Shown here: positions 49,778 through 59,461 of the stretch, one piece after another
Numbering within the stretch: the stretch's first letter is position 1
Layout of the letters: every line of letters begins with the position of its first letter
NCBI GenBank assembly: GCA_963713445.1
Contig: CAVQMB010000021.1
Coordinates: forward strand, 51,272-115,271
Reading direction: 5' to 3'
From: CAVQMB01 sp963713445
GTDB taxonomy: Bacteria > Pseudomonadota > Gammaproteobacteria > Competibacterales > Competibacteraceae
Length of the DNA stretch: 64,000 nt
Notes under the pieces: generated by a model
What the model was told of the DNA's origin: nothing
What the model saw: the letters and a program-made list of their open reading frames with translations, nothing else
Database searches by the model: none
Made by a program: the position numbers and the translations under genes

Positions 49778-50953
49778 ATGCTGCATCTGCCGTCACTGAA
49801 TTTCGCTCTCGGCGAAGATGTCGACTTGCTCCGTACCAGCGTTCAAAGCTTCGCGGCCGTGGAGATCGCCCCGCGGGCCGCCGGCATCGATCACAGCAAT
49901 CAATTCCCGCCCGATCTGTGGCGTAAGCTGGGCGACCTGGGCCTGCACGGCATCACGGTGGAGGAAGACTACGGCGGCAGCGCCATGGGCTATCTGGCTC
50001 ATATTGTGGCCATGGAGGAAGTCTCGCGCGCCTCGGCGTCGGTCGGGCTGTCCTACGGTGCGCATTCCAACCTGTGCGTGAACCAGATCAGGCGCAACGG
50101 CACGACCGCCCAGAAACAACGCTACTTACCCAAGCTGATCTCCGGCGAATACATCGGGGCGCTGGCGATGAGCGAACCCGGCGCCGGCTCCGACGTGGTG
50201 TCGATGAAGCTGCGGGCCGAGCGCAAGGGCGATCACTTCGTGCTGAACGGCAGCAAGATGTGGATCACCAACGGTGGCGATGCTGACGTGCTTGTGGTCT
50301 ACGCCAAGACCGATCCGGCGGCCGGCCCCAAAGGCATCACCGCATTCCTGATCGAGAAAGGCATGGCCGGTTTCAGCGCCGGTCAGAAGCTCGATAAGCT
50401 CGGCATGCGCGGCTCCAATACTTATCCGTTGTTCTTCGACGACTGTGAGGTGCCGGTAGACAACGTCCTGGGCGGGGTCAACCAGGGCGTCAAGGTACTG
50501 ATGTCGGGACTGGATTACGAACGCACCGTACTCGCTGGTGGCCCGCTTGGCATCATGCAGGCTTGCCTGGACGCCGTCGTCCCCTACCTGCACCAGCGCA
50601 AACAGTTCGACCAGCCGATCGGCGAATTCCAGATCATGCAGGGCAAGCTGGCCGACATGTATACCACTCTCAGCGCCAGCCGGGCCTACGTCTACGCGGT
50701 CGGCACCGCCTGCGACCGCGGCGATCATGCCCGCACCCTGCGCAAGGACGCCGCGGGTGCCATTCTCTATGCCGCCGAGAAGGCCACCTGGATGGCACTG
50801 GAGGCGATCCAGGCGCTGGGTGGCAACGGCTACATCAACGACTACCCGACCGGCCGTCTGCTGCGCGACGCCAAGCTCTACGAGATCGGCGCGGGCACCT
50901 CGGAAATCCGCCGCATGCTGATCGGCCGCGAACTGTTCGACGAAACCTCGTGA
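49778..50953 (+). CDS. liuA: Isovaleryl-CoA dehydrogenase
   Basis: FAD acyl-CoA dehydrogenase (391 aa) of the leucine pathway, oxidising isovaleryl-CoA to 3-methylcrotonyl-CoA. GVLSYGAHSN-type motif (GLSYGAHSNLCVNQI), AMSEPGAGSDVVSMKL, WITNGG and the C-terminal FAD loop ALGGNGYINDYPTGRLLRDAKLYEIGAGTSEI are as in isovaleryl-CoA dehydrogenases; Glu in YEIGAGTSE is in the family's usual position, while the catalytic Glu of IVD lies in the MSGLDYERTVLAGG region. First gene behind the palindromic promoter. Confidence 0.92.
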   Translation: MLHLPSLNFALGEDVDLLRTSVQSFAAVEIAPRAAGIDHSNQFPPDLWRKLGDLGLHGITVEEDYGGSAMGYLAHIVAMEEVSRASASVGLSYGAHSNLCVNQIRRNGTTAQKQRYLPKLISGEYIGALAMSEPGAGSDVVSMKLRAERKGDHFVLNGSKMWITNGGDADVLVVYAKTDPAAGPKGITAFLIEKGMAGFSAGQKLDKLGMRGSNTYPLFFDDCEVPVDNVLGGVNQGVKVLMSGLDYERTVLAGGPLGIMQACLDAVVPYLHQRKQFDQPIGEFQIMQGKLADMYTTLSASRAYVYAVGTACDRGDHARTLRKDAAGAILYAAEKATWMALEAIQALGGNGYINDYPTGRLLRDAKLYEIGAGTSEIRRMLIGRELFDETS

Positions 50954-51001
50954 CGGGGGCCGGCGCCCGCCCCCGCCTTTCACGCTGACGGGAGATTGAC
51001 C

Positions 51002-52191
51002 ATGGCACACGATCCTATCGTCATAGCCGGCGCGGCACGCACCCCGATGGGCGGCCTGCAAGGTGTTCTGGCGCCGCTGTCGGCGCCGCAACTGGGCTCG
51101 GTCGCCATCGCCGCGGCCCTGGAACGCGCCGGCGTTGCCCCTGACGACATCGACGAGGTCATCATGGGCTGCGTACTGCCCGCCGGCCAGGGTCAGGCCC
51201 CGGCCCGCCAGGCCAGCCTCGGTGCCAGTCTGCCACTGGCTGCTGGCTGCACCACGGTCAACAAGATGTGCGGCTCGGGCATGAAGGCGGCCATGCTGGC
51301 GCATGACCTGATCGTTGCCGGCAGCGCCGGCGTGATGGTCGCCGGCGGCATGGAGAGCATGACCAACTCGCCCTACCTGCTGGCCAAGGCCCGTAGCGGC
51401 TACCGGCTGGGCCACGGCCGGGTGATCGACCACATGTTCCTGGACGGTCTCGAGGATGCCTACGACAAGGGCCGGCTGATGGGCACGTTCGCCGAGGATA
51501 CCGCGACCCGCTACCAGTTCACCCGCGAGCAACAGGATGGTTTCGCCATCGCCTCGCTCAACCGCGCCCGCCGGGCCATCGAAGACGGCACGTTCAGTGC
51601 CGAAGTCACGCCGGTGACTCTGAGCGACCGCACCGGCGAACACCAGGTCGACCCAGGACGAGCAGCCGCTCAAGGCCGACCTGGACAAGATTCCGCAGCT
51701 CCGCCCGGCGTTCCGTAAGGAAGGCACTGTCACTGCGGCCAACTCCAGCTCGATCTCCGATGGCGCCGCGGCGCTGGTGCTGATGCGTCGCAGCGAGGCC
51801 GAACGCCGCGGCCTCACGCCGCTGGCGGTGATTCACGGCCACGCCACCCATTCGCCAGGAGCCGGCCTGGTTTACCACTGCCCCGGTCGGCGCCATGCGC
51901 AAGCTGCTGGAGAAGGTCAACTGGGCTGCCGACCAGGTCGACCTGTACGAGATCAACGAAGCCTTCGCCGTGGTCACCATGGCGGCGATGCATGACTTGA
52001 ATCTGCCGCACGACAAGGTCAACGTCCACGGCGGCGCCTGCGCCCTCGGTCACCCTATCGGGGCCTCCGGCGCGCGCATCCTGGTCACCCTGCTGTATGC
52101 GCTGCAGCAATACGACCTCCAGCGCGGGGTCGCCAGCCTCTGCATCGGCGGCGGCGAGGCCACGGCGATGGCCGTCGAACGGGTCGCGTGA
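51002..52191 (+). pseudogene. Thiolase (acetyl-CoA acetyltransferase) broken by two +1 frameshifts
   Basis: Three frames together encode a full thiolase. The first (ATG 51002, GGGAG 8 nt upstream) has Cys90 in VNKMCGSGMKAA. An extra C in CCC (51652-51654) moves it to a second frame with the KIPQLRPAFRKEGTVTAANS block. Another extra C (51855-51856) moves it to the third frame with EKVNWAADQVDLYEINEAFA, GGACALGHPIGASGAR and CIGGGEATA. Removing both bases gives 1188 nt (395 aa), the normal thiolase length. All catalytic residues are present, so this is either a fresh pseudogene or two sequencing errors. It lies between the two acyl-CoA dehydrogenases. Confidence 0.85.
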
Positions 52192-52280
52192 GGCATCCGT
52201 CACTCGCCCTAAGCCGGCCCGAGATCCACGACCAACGTGATGGATGAATTGATTTTCCGATCCGGGGAGCCCATCGAGCG

Positions 52281-53417
52281 ATGATCCTGAGCGAGGAGCA
52301 GGAGCTGATCCGCGGCACGGTACGCCAGTTCGCCCGCGAGCAACTGGCGCCGCACGCCGCCGAATGGGACCGCACCGGCACGTTTCCGCGCGCGGCACTT
52401 AGCGCAATGGCCGGGCTGGGCCTGTTCGGCATCACGGTACCGGAGCGCTGGGGCGGCGCCGGGCTGGATCACCTGTCGCTGGCGCTCGCAATCGAGGAAA
52501 TTGCGGCCGGTGACGGTGCCTGCTCGACCATCGTCAGCGTGCAGAACTCGGTGGTATGCGGCCCGGTTCTGCGCTTCGGCGACGCGGCCCAGAAGGAACG
52601 CTACCTGATCCCGCTGGCGCGCGGCACTCAGCTCGGCTGTTTCTGCCTGAGCGAACCGCAGGCCGGCTCCGATGCCGCGGCACTGCGCACGCGAGCGCGG
52701 CGCGATGGGGATCACTATATCCTCGACGGCAGCAAGCAGTTCATCACCTCAGGCAAAAACGCCGCTGTCGCGGTGGTGTTTGCGGTGACTGATCCGGCCG
52801 CCGGCAAGAAGGGCATATCAGCGTTCATCGTACCGACCGACACACCCGGCTACCGGATCGCGAGGATCGAGGACAAGCTGGGCCAACATGCCTCCGACAC
52901 CGCTCAGATCAGCTTCGAGCAGTGCCGGGTGCCGGTCGCCAACCGCCTTGGTGGCGAGGGCGAGGGCTACCGCATCGCGCTGGCCAACCTGGAAGCCGGC
53001 CGCATCGGCATCGCTGCCCAGTGCCTGGGGATGGCACGCGCGGCGCTGGCGTACGCCCTGGCCTACGCCCGTGAGCGTGAGACTTTCGGTAAGCCAATCA
53101 TCGAGCACCAGGCGGTCGGCTTCCGGCTAGCCGACATGGCGACCGAACTGGAGGCCGCCCGCCAGCTCACCTGGCACGCCGCCACGCTGCGCGATGCCGG
53201 TCAACCCTGCCTGCAGCAGGCCGCCATGGCCAAGCTGTTCGCTTCAGAGATGGCTGAACGGGTCTGTTCGGCCGGGCTGCAGGTTCTGGGCGGCTACGGC
53301 TATTTGCGTGACTACCCGCTGGAGCGCATCTACCGCGACGTGCGGGTATGCCAGATCTACGAAGGCACCTCCGACGTGCAGCGCCTGCTGATCGGGCGTA
53401 CCCTGACCGCCGACTGA
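52281..53417 (+). CDS. Acyl-CoA dehydrogenase (short/medium-chain type)
   Basis: Second acyl-CoA dehydrogenase of the cluster, 378 aa. LSEPQAGSDAAAL and FITSGKNAAVA for the substrate/FAD domain, and the C-terminal VLGGYGYLRDYPLERIYRDVRVCQIYEGTSDVQ region with its catalytic Glu in YEGTS. It is of the short/branched-chain type rather than an isovaleryl-CoA dehydrogenase. It is likely active on isobutyryl-, 2-methylbutyryl- or butyryl-CoA. It starts 89 bp after the thiolase end. Confidence 0.88.
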   Translation: MILSEEQELIRGTVRQFAREQLAPHAAEWDRTGTFPRAALSAMAGLGLFGITVPERWGGAGLDHLSLALAIEEIAAGDGACSTIVSVQNSVVCGPVLRFGDAAQKERYLIPLARGTQLGCFCLSEPQAGSDAAALRTRARRDGDHYILDGSKQFITSGKNAAVAVVFAVTDPAAGKKGISAFIVPTDTPGYRIARIEDKLGQHASDTAQISFEQCRVPVANRLGGEGEGYRIALANLEAGRIGIAAQCLGMARAALAYALAYARERETFGKPIIEHQAVGFRLADMATELEAARQLTWHAATLRDAGQPCLQQAAMAKLFASEMAERVCSAGLQVLGGYGYLRDYPLERIYRDVRVCQIYEGTSDVQRLLIGRTLTAD

Positions 53418-53580
53418 GCGCCCCGATGGCCGCGCCTGAGTGGTCCCCCGTCAGCAGCGCTCAAGCAAGTGCACAGCGGCGCATCCGCTGCCGGACGCCA
53501 GCGCTGAGCGGGGTCGAGGGGCGACCCGGGCTGCCTGTTCAGAAACCCGTTGATGGGGTAACACTCTACGAGACCTGCCC

Positions 53581-55188
53581 ATGCCGATTCTGACGACCTC
53601 GGTCGATAGCCATGCCGATGACTTCCACCGCAACGCCACCCGCTACGCCGAGCTGGTCCATGACCTGCGGCAGCAGGTGAAAATCGTCAAGCAGGGTGGT
53701 GGCGAGCGCGCCCGCACCCGCCACCTGGAGCGCGGTAAACTGCTGGTGCGCGACCGCATCCGCACCCTGCTCGATCCGGGTGCACCTTTCCTCGAACTGT
53801 CACAGCTCGCCGCGCACGAGGTTTATGGTGAGCCGGTTCCGGCCGCCGGACTGGTCACCGGCATCGGTCGGGTTAGTGGTCGGGAATGCCTGATCATCGC
53901 CAACGACGCCACCGTCAAGGGCGGCACTTATTACCCGTTGACGGTGAAGAAGCACCTGCGGGCTCAGGACATTGCCCGCGACAACCACCTGCCGTGCGTC
54001 TACCTGGTCGATTCCGGCGGTGCCAATCTGCCGAACCAGGACGAGGTGTTTCCCGATCGCGACCACTTCGGACGCATCTTCTACAATCAGGCCACGCTGT
54101 CCGCCCAGGACATTCCGCAGATCGCCGTGGTGATGGGTTCGTGCACGGCGGGCGGTGCCTATGTGCCGGCGATGGCCGACGAAGCGATCATCGTGCGTCA
54201 ACAGGGCACCATTTTTCTGGGCGGCCCGCCGCTGGTGAAGGCCGCCACCGGCGAAGTGGTCAGTGCCGAGGATCTCGGCGGTGCCGACGTGCACTCGCGC
54301 ACTTCCGGTGTCACTGACCACTACGCTCTCGACGACCCCCATGCGCTGGGCATCGCACGGCGTATCGTCAGCAACCTAAACCGGGTCAAGCAACCGACCA
54401 TCGAGCTCAACGAACCGCGTGAGCCGCTGTATGATCCGCTGGAACTGCACGGCATCGTCGGTACCGACTTGCGCAAGCCGTTCGACGTACGCGAGGTCAT
54501 CGCCCGGCTGGTCGACGGTTCCGAATTCGACGAGTTCAAGGCCTTGTACGGTACCACGCTGGTATGCGGCTTCGCCCGGCTGTTCGGCTATCCCGTCGGC
54601 ATCGTCGCCAACAACGGCATCCTGTTCTCGGAGTCAGCCCTGAAAGGGGCCCACTTCATCGAACTGTGCTGCCAGCGCGGCACTCCTCTGGTGTTTTTGC
54701 AGAACATCACCGGCTTCATGGTCGGGCGCAAATACGAGGCCGGCGGCATTGCCAAAGACGGCGCCAAGCTGGTCACGGCCGTGGCCAGCGCCCGGGTGCC
54801 CAAGTTCACAGTCATTATCGGCGGCAGCTTTGGCGCCGGCAATTACGGCATGTGTGGCCGCGCTTACGATCCCCGGTTCCTGTGGATGTGGCCCAACGCC
54901 CGGATTTCGGTCATGGGCGGCGAACAGGCCGCCAACGTGCTGGCCCAGGTACGCCGCGACGGGCTCGCTCGCCGGGGAGAAGACTGGCCGGATGCCGAGG
55001 AAACTGCCTTCAAGCAGCCGATCCTGGAACAGTACGACCGCCAGGGCCACCCTTATTACGCCAGCGCCCGGCTGTGGGACGATGGCGTGGTAGCCCCCGA
55101 GGACACCCGCATGGTGCTGGGACTGGGCCTGTCCGCCGCCCTCAACGCGCCGATCGAGCGCACCTCCTTCGGCGTCTTCCGGATGTAG
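53581..55188 (+). CDS. liuB: Methylcrotonyl-CoA carboxylase carboxyltransferase (beta) subunit
   Basis: Carboxyltransferase subunit, 535 aa. It transfers CO2 from carboxybiotin to 3-methylcrotonyl-CoA. N-terminal ELVHDLRQQVKIVKQGGGER, then HLERGKLLVRDRIRTLLDPG, YLVDSGGANLPNQDEVFPD, the oxyanion motif VMGSCTAGGAYVPAMADE and GSFGAGNYGMCGRAYDPRFL are of the MCC beta type. Stop and liuD start are 4 nt apart, so the subunits are co-translated. Confidence 0.94.
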   Translation: MPILTTSVDSHADDFHRNATRYAELVHDLRQQVKIVKQGGGERARTRHLERGKLLVRDRIRTLLDPGAPFLELSQLAAHEVYGEPVPAAGLVTGIGRVSGRECLIIANDATVKGGTYYPLTVKKHLRAQDIARDNHLPCVYLVDSGGANLPNQDEVFPDRDHFGRIFYNQATLSAQDIPQIAVVMGSCTAGGAYVPAMADEAIIVRQQGTIFLGGPPLVKAATGEVVSAEDLGGADVHSRTSGVTDHYALDDPHALGIARRIVSNLNRVKQPTIELNEPREPLYDPLELHGIVGTDLRKPFDVREVIARLVDGSEFDEFKALYGTTLVCGFARLFGYPVGIVANNGILFSESALKGAHFIELCCQRGTPLVFLQNITGFMVGRKYEAGGIAKDGAKLVTAVASARVPKFTVIIGGSFGAGNYGMCGRAYDPRFLWMWPNARISVMGGEQAANVLAQVRRDGLARRGEDWPDAEETAFKQPILEQYDRQGHPYYASARLWDDGVVAPEDTRMVLGLGLSAALNAPIERTSFGVFRM

Positions 55189-55192
55189 ACCG

Positions 55193-57196
55193 ATGTTCGA
55201 CACCATCCTCATCGCCAACCGCGGCGAAATCGCCTGTCGTATCGCCCGCACCTGCCGCCGGCTCGGTATCCATACCGTGGCGGTATATTCCGACGCCGAC
55301 CGCGAGGCGCTGCATGTCGCCGCCTGCGACCAGGCCTGGCGGCTCGGCCCGGCACCAGCCCGCGACAGTTATCTGCGGGGTGATCGCATCATCGAGATGG
55401 CGCGCGCCAGTGGTGCCCAGGCCATCCATCCGGGCTACGGCTTCCTGTCCGAAAACGCTGACTTCGCTGCTGCCTGCGAGACCGCCGGACTGGTCTTCAT
55501 CGGGCCGCCGGCGACAGCAATCCGGGCGATGGGTTCTAAGAGCGCGGCCAAGACATTGCTGGCCACGGCCGGGGTACCACTGGTGCCCGGATATCACGAC
55601 ACCGACCAGGATCCGGACCGGCTCGCCGCCGAAGCCGAACGAATCGGCTATCCGGTGCTGATCAAAGCCAGCGCCGGCGGTGGCGGCAAGGGTATGCGGG
55701 TGGTCGAGAGCGCCAATGGCTTCCCGGACGCGCTGGCAGCAGCGCGGCGCGAGGCGAGTTCAGCCTTCGGCGACGATCAGGTGCTGCTCGAGAAATACCT
55801 GCTCCGGCCGCGACACATCGAACTGCAGGTGTTCGCCGACCGCCATGGAAACGCACTCCATCTGTTCGAGCGCGACTGTTCGATCCAGCGGCGCCACCAG
55901 AAGATCCTGGAAGAGGCACCGGCACCGGGCATGACGGCGGAGCGGCGGAGCGCCATGGGCGCAGCAGCCATAGCCGCTACCCAGGCCATCGGCTACGTCG
56001 GCGCCGGCACGGTGGAATTTATCGCCGAGCCGGACGGCACCTTTTACTTCATGGAAATGAACACGCGGTTGCAGGTCGAACATCCGGTCACCGAGTTGAT
56101 CAGTGGTCAGGACCTGGTGGAATGGCAGCTACGGGTAGCGGCCGGTGAGCCGCTACCGTGCCGCCAGGAGCAGCTGACCATTCATGGCCACGCCATCGAG
56201 GCGCGCATTTACGCCGAGGATCCGGCCCGCGACTTCCTGCCGGCCAGTGGCCGGCTGGAGCACCTGCGTACGCCGGTGGAAAGTCGGTATGTCAGGATCG
56301 ACAGTGGGGTACGGGCCGGTGACAGCATCGGCATCCACTACGATCCAATGATCGCGAAGCTGATCGTCTGGGATAGCGACCGCGCTAACGCCCTGCGACG
56401 GCTGCGCGGTGCGCTGGCCGATTATGAAATCGTCGGCCTCGCCAACAACATCGATTTTCTGCGCCGGTTGACGGCGCATCAGGCCTATGCTGTCGGCGAG
56501 TTCGACACCGGTTTCATCGGTCGCCATCATGGCATTCTGTTCCCGCCCACCGAACCCGCACCCGACCTGGTACTGGCCATAGCCGTGCTGAGTGAACTAC
56601 ACCGTATCGACCGGGCCGGCCGCGCTGCCGCCTTGCGCTCGGCCGACCCCTGGTCGCCGTGGCACAGTACCAGTGGCTGGCGGCTTAACGACGATAACCA
56701 CCATACCTTGTGGCTACGTGACGCCGGGCGCGAACTCATGATCACGGCCCATTACCGGCCCGACCGGTTCCTGCTCGACCTGCCGGAGGGTCGCATCCAC
56801 GCCCAGATCTGTGCCGGCGGCGACGGCGTCCTGGAGGTCGAACTGGACGGTCGCCGGCTGCACGCGACGGTAGTCCGAACCGGTGACAGCGTGACCGTAT
56901 TGAGCCTGTTCGGTCGCCACTCGATTGAGTTGCACGACCCGCTCAGCCCGACCGTCACGGACGCCGCCGCCGGTGGCAGCCTGACAGCCCCCATGCCAGG
57001 CAACATCACTGCGGTGCTGGTCGAGCCCGGCGCCCACGTCCAGGCCGGCACAGCGCTGGTGGTACTGGAAGCGATGAAAATGGAACACACCATACGCGCG
57101 CCCGGTGCCGGCGTGGTTATACATGTCAACTGCGTAGTCGGTGACCAGGTCGATGACGGAACCGAGCTGCTGGCATTGGGTGATGGTGACGCCTGA
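55193..57196 (+). CDS. liuD: Methylcrotonyl-CoA carboxylase biotin-carrying (alpha) subunit
   Basis: Biotin carboxylase/BCCP subunit, 667 aa, partner of LiuB. ILIANRGEIACRIARTCRRL at the start, the ATP-grasp loop IKASAGGGGKGMRVV, EAPAPGMT, FYFMEMNTRLQVEHPVTE and the biotin-acceptor site LEAMKMEH with Lys629. A 3-methylcrotonyl rather than propionyl role is assigned by the LiuA/LiuB neighbours. The DUF6314 gene begins within its last codons (14-nt overlap), and bioY follows, so biotin supply is encoded close by. Confidence 0.94.
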   Translation: MFDTILIANRGEIACRIARTCRRLGIHTVAVYSDADREALHVAACDQAWRLGPAPARDSYLRGDRIIEMARASGAQAIHPGYGFLSENADFAAACETAGLVFIGPPATAIRAMGSKSAAKTLLATAGVPLVPGYHDTDQDPDRLAAEAERIGYPVLIKASAGGGGKGMRVVESANGFPDALAAARREASSAFGDDQVLLEKYLLRPRHIELQVFADRHGNALHLFERDCSIQRRHQKILEEAPAPGMTAERRSAMGAAAIAATQAIGYVGAGTVEFIAEPDGTFYFMEMNTRLQVEHPVTELISGQDLVEWQLRVAAGEPLPCRQEQLTIHGHAIEARIYAEDPARDFLPASGRLEHLRTPVESRYVRIDSGVRAGDSIGIHYDPMIAKLIVWDSDRANALRRLRGALADYEIVGLANNIDFLRRLTAHQAYAVGEFDTGFIGRHHGILFPPTEPAPDLVLAIAVLSELHRIDRAGRAAALRSADPWSPWHSTSGWRLNDDNHHTLWLRDAGRELMITAHYRPDRFLLDLPEGRIHAQICAGGDGVLEVELDGRRLHATVVRTGDSVTVLSLFGRHSIELHDPLSPTVTDAAAGGSLTAPMPGNITAVLVEPGAHVQAGTALVVLEAMKMEHTIRAPGAGVVIHVNCVVGDQVDDGTELLALGDGDA

Positions 57197-57624
57197 GCCG
57201 CTGCCGGTCGCCGACCTGGGGAGGTTTCTGGCCGGCCGCTGGCGGCTCGAGCGTGACATCACCGACCGGTTCAACAACTGCCACGGGCGGTTTACTGGTC
57301 TGGCGCTGTTCCGGCGCGCCGGGAACGGCTTACGCTATCGCGAACGCGGCCGGCTATGCTGGCAGCAGCATGAGTACGCCAGCACCCGCCGCTACCTTTT
57401 CCGGCTGACCGGGCCCGGCCGGGGATGGGTCGAATTTGCCGACGGGCGAGCTGTTCCACGACTTGGATCTGCGCACCGGCTGCTGGCGCTGCCGTCATGT
57501 TTGCGGAGCCGACCGGTATCAGGGCGAGTTCACGGTCTGGCGGCACGATGCCTGGCAAATGATCTGGCAGGTCATGGGCCCGCGCAAGCGGCTGCTGCTA
57601 CGCAGCCGGTTCCGTCGGGCATGA
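57183..57624 (+). pseudogene. DUF6314-like gene with a +1 frameshift
   Basis: The first part, VADLGRFLAGRWRLERDI, then LALFRRAGNGLRYRERG and RRYLFRL, and the last part in another frame, LFHDLDLRTGCWRCRHVC then DRYQGEFTVW and WQVMGPRKRLLL, together form a DUF6314 (lipocalin-like) protein. The frame changes at 57448-57450 (CGAG). Deleting one base gives DGR-LFHDLD and a total of 441 nt, 147 codons. Function unknown; it is frequently a small cytoplasmic protein. It overlaps the liuD end by 14 nt. Sequencing error is as likely as true loss. Confidence 0.7.
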
Positions 57625-57746
57625 CCCGGACGCAATCCGGCATGCCTGCTGCGGCCAGGCCAATACCTTTATCCCCGGTCGCCGGGTACAATCTGCTCCG
57701 GTGAGCCTCGTCATCATCACTCGACAGTTGCTTTAGGAGTACTCGC

Positions 57747-58346
57747 ATGACCGCTTCCTCCCGCGCGTTGCCCCTGGCCGATCAACTGTGGCCGGATCTC
57801 CACGGCAACCGGTTACTGCGCAACGCTGCATTAATAGTCGGCGGCAGTCTCCTGCTGACACTTGCAGCCAAGATTCAGGTACCGTTTTATCCGGTACCAA
57901 TGACCCTGGAGACCCTGGCCGTGTTGCTGATCGGCGCCTTATTGGGCGCCCGTCTGGGCGGTGCCACCCTGCTGCTGTTCCTGGCCGGGGGCGCGCTCGG
58001 GCTGCCCGTGTTCGCGGACACACCCCAGCACGGTATCGGTCTGGCCTACATGATGGGTCCGACTGGCGGGTACTTGCTGGGCTTCCTGCTGGCCGCCGTC
58101 GCCACGGGCTGGCTGGCGGAACGCGGCTGGGATCGCCGGCCGCTCAGCGCCGTTGCCATGCTGCTCATCGGCAACGCCCTGATATACCTGCCCGGCCTGG
58201 CCTGGCTGGGCACGCTGCTGGGCTGGGACAAGCCGATTCTGGCCTGGGGGCTGTATCCATTCCTGCTGGGCGATGCACTGAAACTGGCCCTGGCCGCCAC
58301 CACCCTGCCGCTGGCCTGGCACATATTCGGCGGGCGTTCGCGCTGA
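57747..58346 (+). CDS. bioY: BioY family biotin transporter
   Basis: S component of the biotin ECF transporter, functional alone in some bacteria. 199 aa, six hydrophobic segments, with the conserved QVPFYPVPMTLETLAVLLIG, LGARLGGATLLLFLAGGALGLPVF and GPTGGYLLGFLLA motifs of BioY. A good AGGAG lies 8 nt upstream. Adjacency to the biotin-dependent LiuB/LiuD carboxylase suggests co-regulated biotin supply. No bioMN genes are near. Confidence 0.93.
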   Translation: MTASSRALPLADQLWPDLHGNRLLRNAALIVGGSLLLTLAAKIQVPFYPVPMTLETLAVLLIGALLGARLGGATLLLFLAGGALGLPVFADTPQHGIGLAYMMGPTGGYLLGFLLAAVATGWLAERGWDRRPLSAVAMLLIGNALIYLPGLAWLGTLLGWDKPILAWGLYPFLLGDALKLALAATTLPLAWHIFGGRSR

Positions 58347-58684
58347 CCTTGGCAGCGGTCATGGTGGGTCGGAATCTGACTGGATTCCGGCTTTCTCATC
58401 AACCCCGGTTGACATGTGCCGCTCCCCATCAGGCCGTCCAGGCAGCGGCTGCCTGGTCCGTCATCGGCCGGCCGATAAAATAGCCCTGGGCGAGATCGCA
58501 GCCGATATCGGTGAGAAAATCCAGCGTCCAGCCCTCCTCCACGCCTTCGGCGCTGGCGCGCAAAAGGATGGTGCACTAACCAATCGGTATTCCCCCGAGC
58601 GCACCGTGGGCCATGCTACGCTTGAGTTGCGAGCCGGTGGCACACGACGGCTGCTTGTGGCATGGAAATACCGGAGTACCTGGA
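58347..58684. other. Gene-poor region between bioY and lysE-like gene
   Basis: A 338-bp gap; its only recognisable content is the EAL-domain remnant at 58429-58575. No promoter is certain; the LysE-like gene has poor ribosome-binding sequence upstream. Confidence 0.5.
58429..58575 (-). pseudogene. C-terminal remnant of an EAL-domain (c-di-GMP phosphodiesterase) gene
   Basis: On the minus strand, the 48 codons before a TGA at 58429-58431 read ...SAEGVEEGWTLDFLTDIG, then CDLAQGYFIGRPMTDQAAAAW. The AEGVE, DLAQGYF and P-M spacing is that of the last helix-strand of EAL domains. A stop codon (TAG at 58576-58578) lies immediately upstream, and no more of the domain is seen, so this is only a leftover of a degraded gene or of a recombination event. 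No start codon. Confidence 0.75.
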
Positions 58685-59461
58685 ATGTCTTACACTTTCA
58701 CCCTGATCAGCGTGGCGGCTGCCAACTTCCTGGGTATCATTTCACCCGGTCCAGCGTTCCTGCTGGTCACCCGGGCTGCCGCCGGCCATTCGCGGACTGT
58801 GGGGGTTGTGACCAGTTTGGGAGTGGCCGCTGCCGTGTCACTGTGGGCGGCTGCGGCCACTTTCGGAGTGGCGGCCCTGATGACCCGGTTTGCGACGATT
58901 TACAGCGCCATCCAGCTCGCCGGCGGCCTGTATCTCATCGCACTGGGCTGGATGGCATGGCGCCACGCCGGTGAATCGCCTGTCAGCGCCGCCGCGACGC
59001 CGGCACCAGCCCGCTTGGGCCGCGCGCTGCTGAACGGTTTCGTGTTGACGCTGGGCAATCCGAAAGTGGTCATCTTCTTTGGCAGTATCTTCGTCGCACT
59101 GTTGCCGCTGGACGCTCCATTGTGGGTGAGAATCGCCGCAGTGGGCATCGTGGCTTTACAGGAGACGCTGTGGTACTCAGCCGTAGCACTGGTGTTCTCA
59201 CGCCCCGGCGTACAGGCGGCCTACCAGCGTCTGCAGCGGCGCATCGACTATTTGATGGGTGCCGTTTTCGCCGGTCTTGGTGCCCGGCTGGTGACCCTGG
59301 TGCGCATTCTGAACGTCGTCCACGAAGCCGGTGACTGTCCGCAACGTCGCCGCGGGCTGATCCCGGAATGGGGAATGCCCACAGTCGGCCAGCCAGGCGG
59401 TTTGCACGCCGCCGCGTCGACACCATGTGCGATGGCCTCGACCTGCGCCGCCGTTCCATAA
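58685..59461 (+). CDS. LysE/RhtB family exporter, C-terminally extended
   Basis: Inner-membrane amino-acid or metabolite exporter of the LysE family. GIISPGPAFLLVTRAAAGHSR at residues 17-37 is diagnostic, and NGFVLTLGNPKVVIFFGSIF and DYLMGAVFAGLGARLV match. The family length is about 205 aa, reached near GLGARLVT, but the frame runs on for 54 more residues that are antisense to a decayed hydrolase gene on the other strand. The natural stop appears to have been lost or the junction rearranged. Start ATG 58685 (MSYTFTLIS) fits; no clear Shine-Dalgarno. Confidence 0.8.
   Translation: MSYTFTLISVAAANFLGIISPGPAFLLVTRAAAGHSRTVGVVTSLGVAAAVSLWAAAATFGVAALMTRFATIYSAIQLAGGLYLIALGWMAWRHAGESPVSAAATPAPARLGRALLNGFVLTLGNPKVVIFFGSIFVALLPLDAPLWVRIAAVGIVALQETLWYSAVALVFSRPGVQAAYQRLQRRIDYLMGAVFAGLGARLVTLVRILNVVHEAGDCPQRRRGLIPEWGMPTVGQPGGLHAAASTPCAMASTCAAVP

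Noticed and set aside
50126..51817. A 563-codon minus-strand frame antisense to liuA and the thiolase
   Set aside because: Opposite well-conserved motifs of two catabolic genes and without any family motif of its own.
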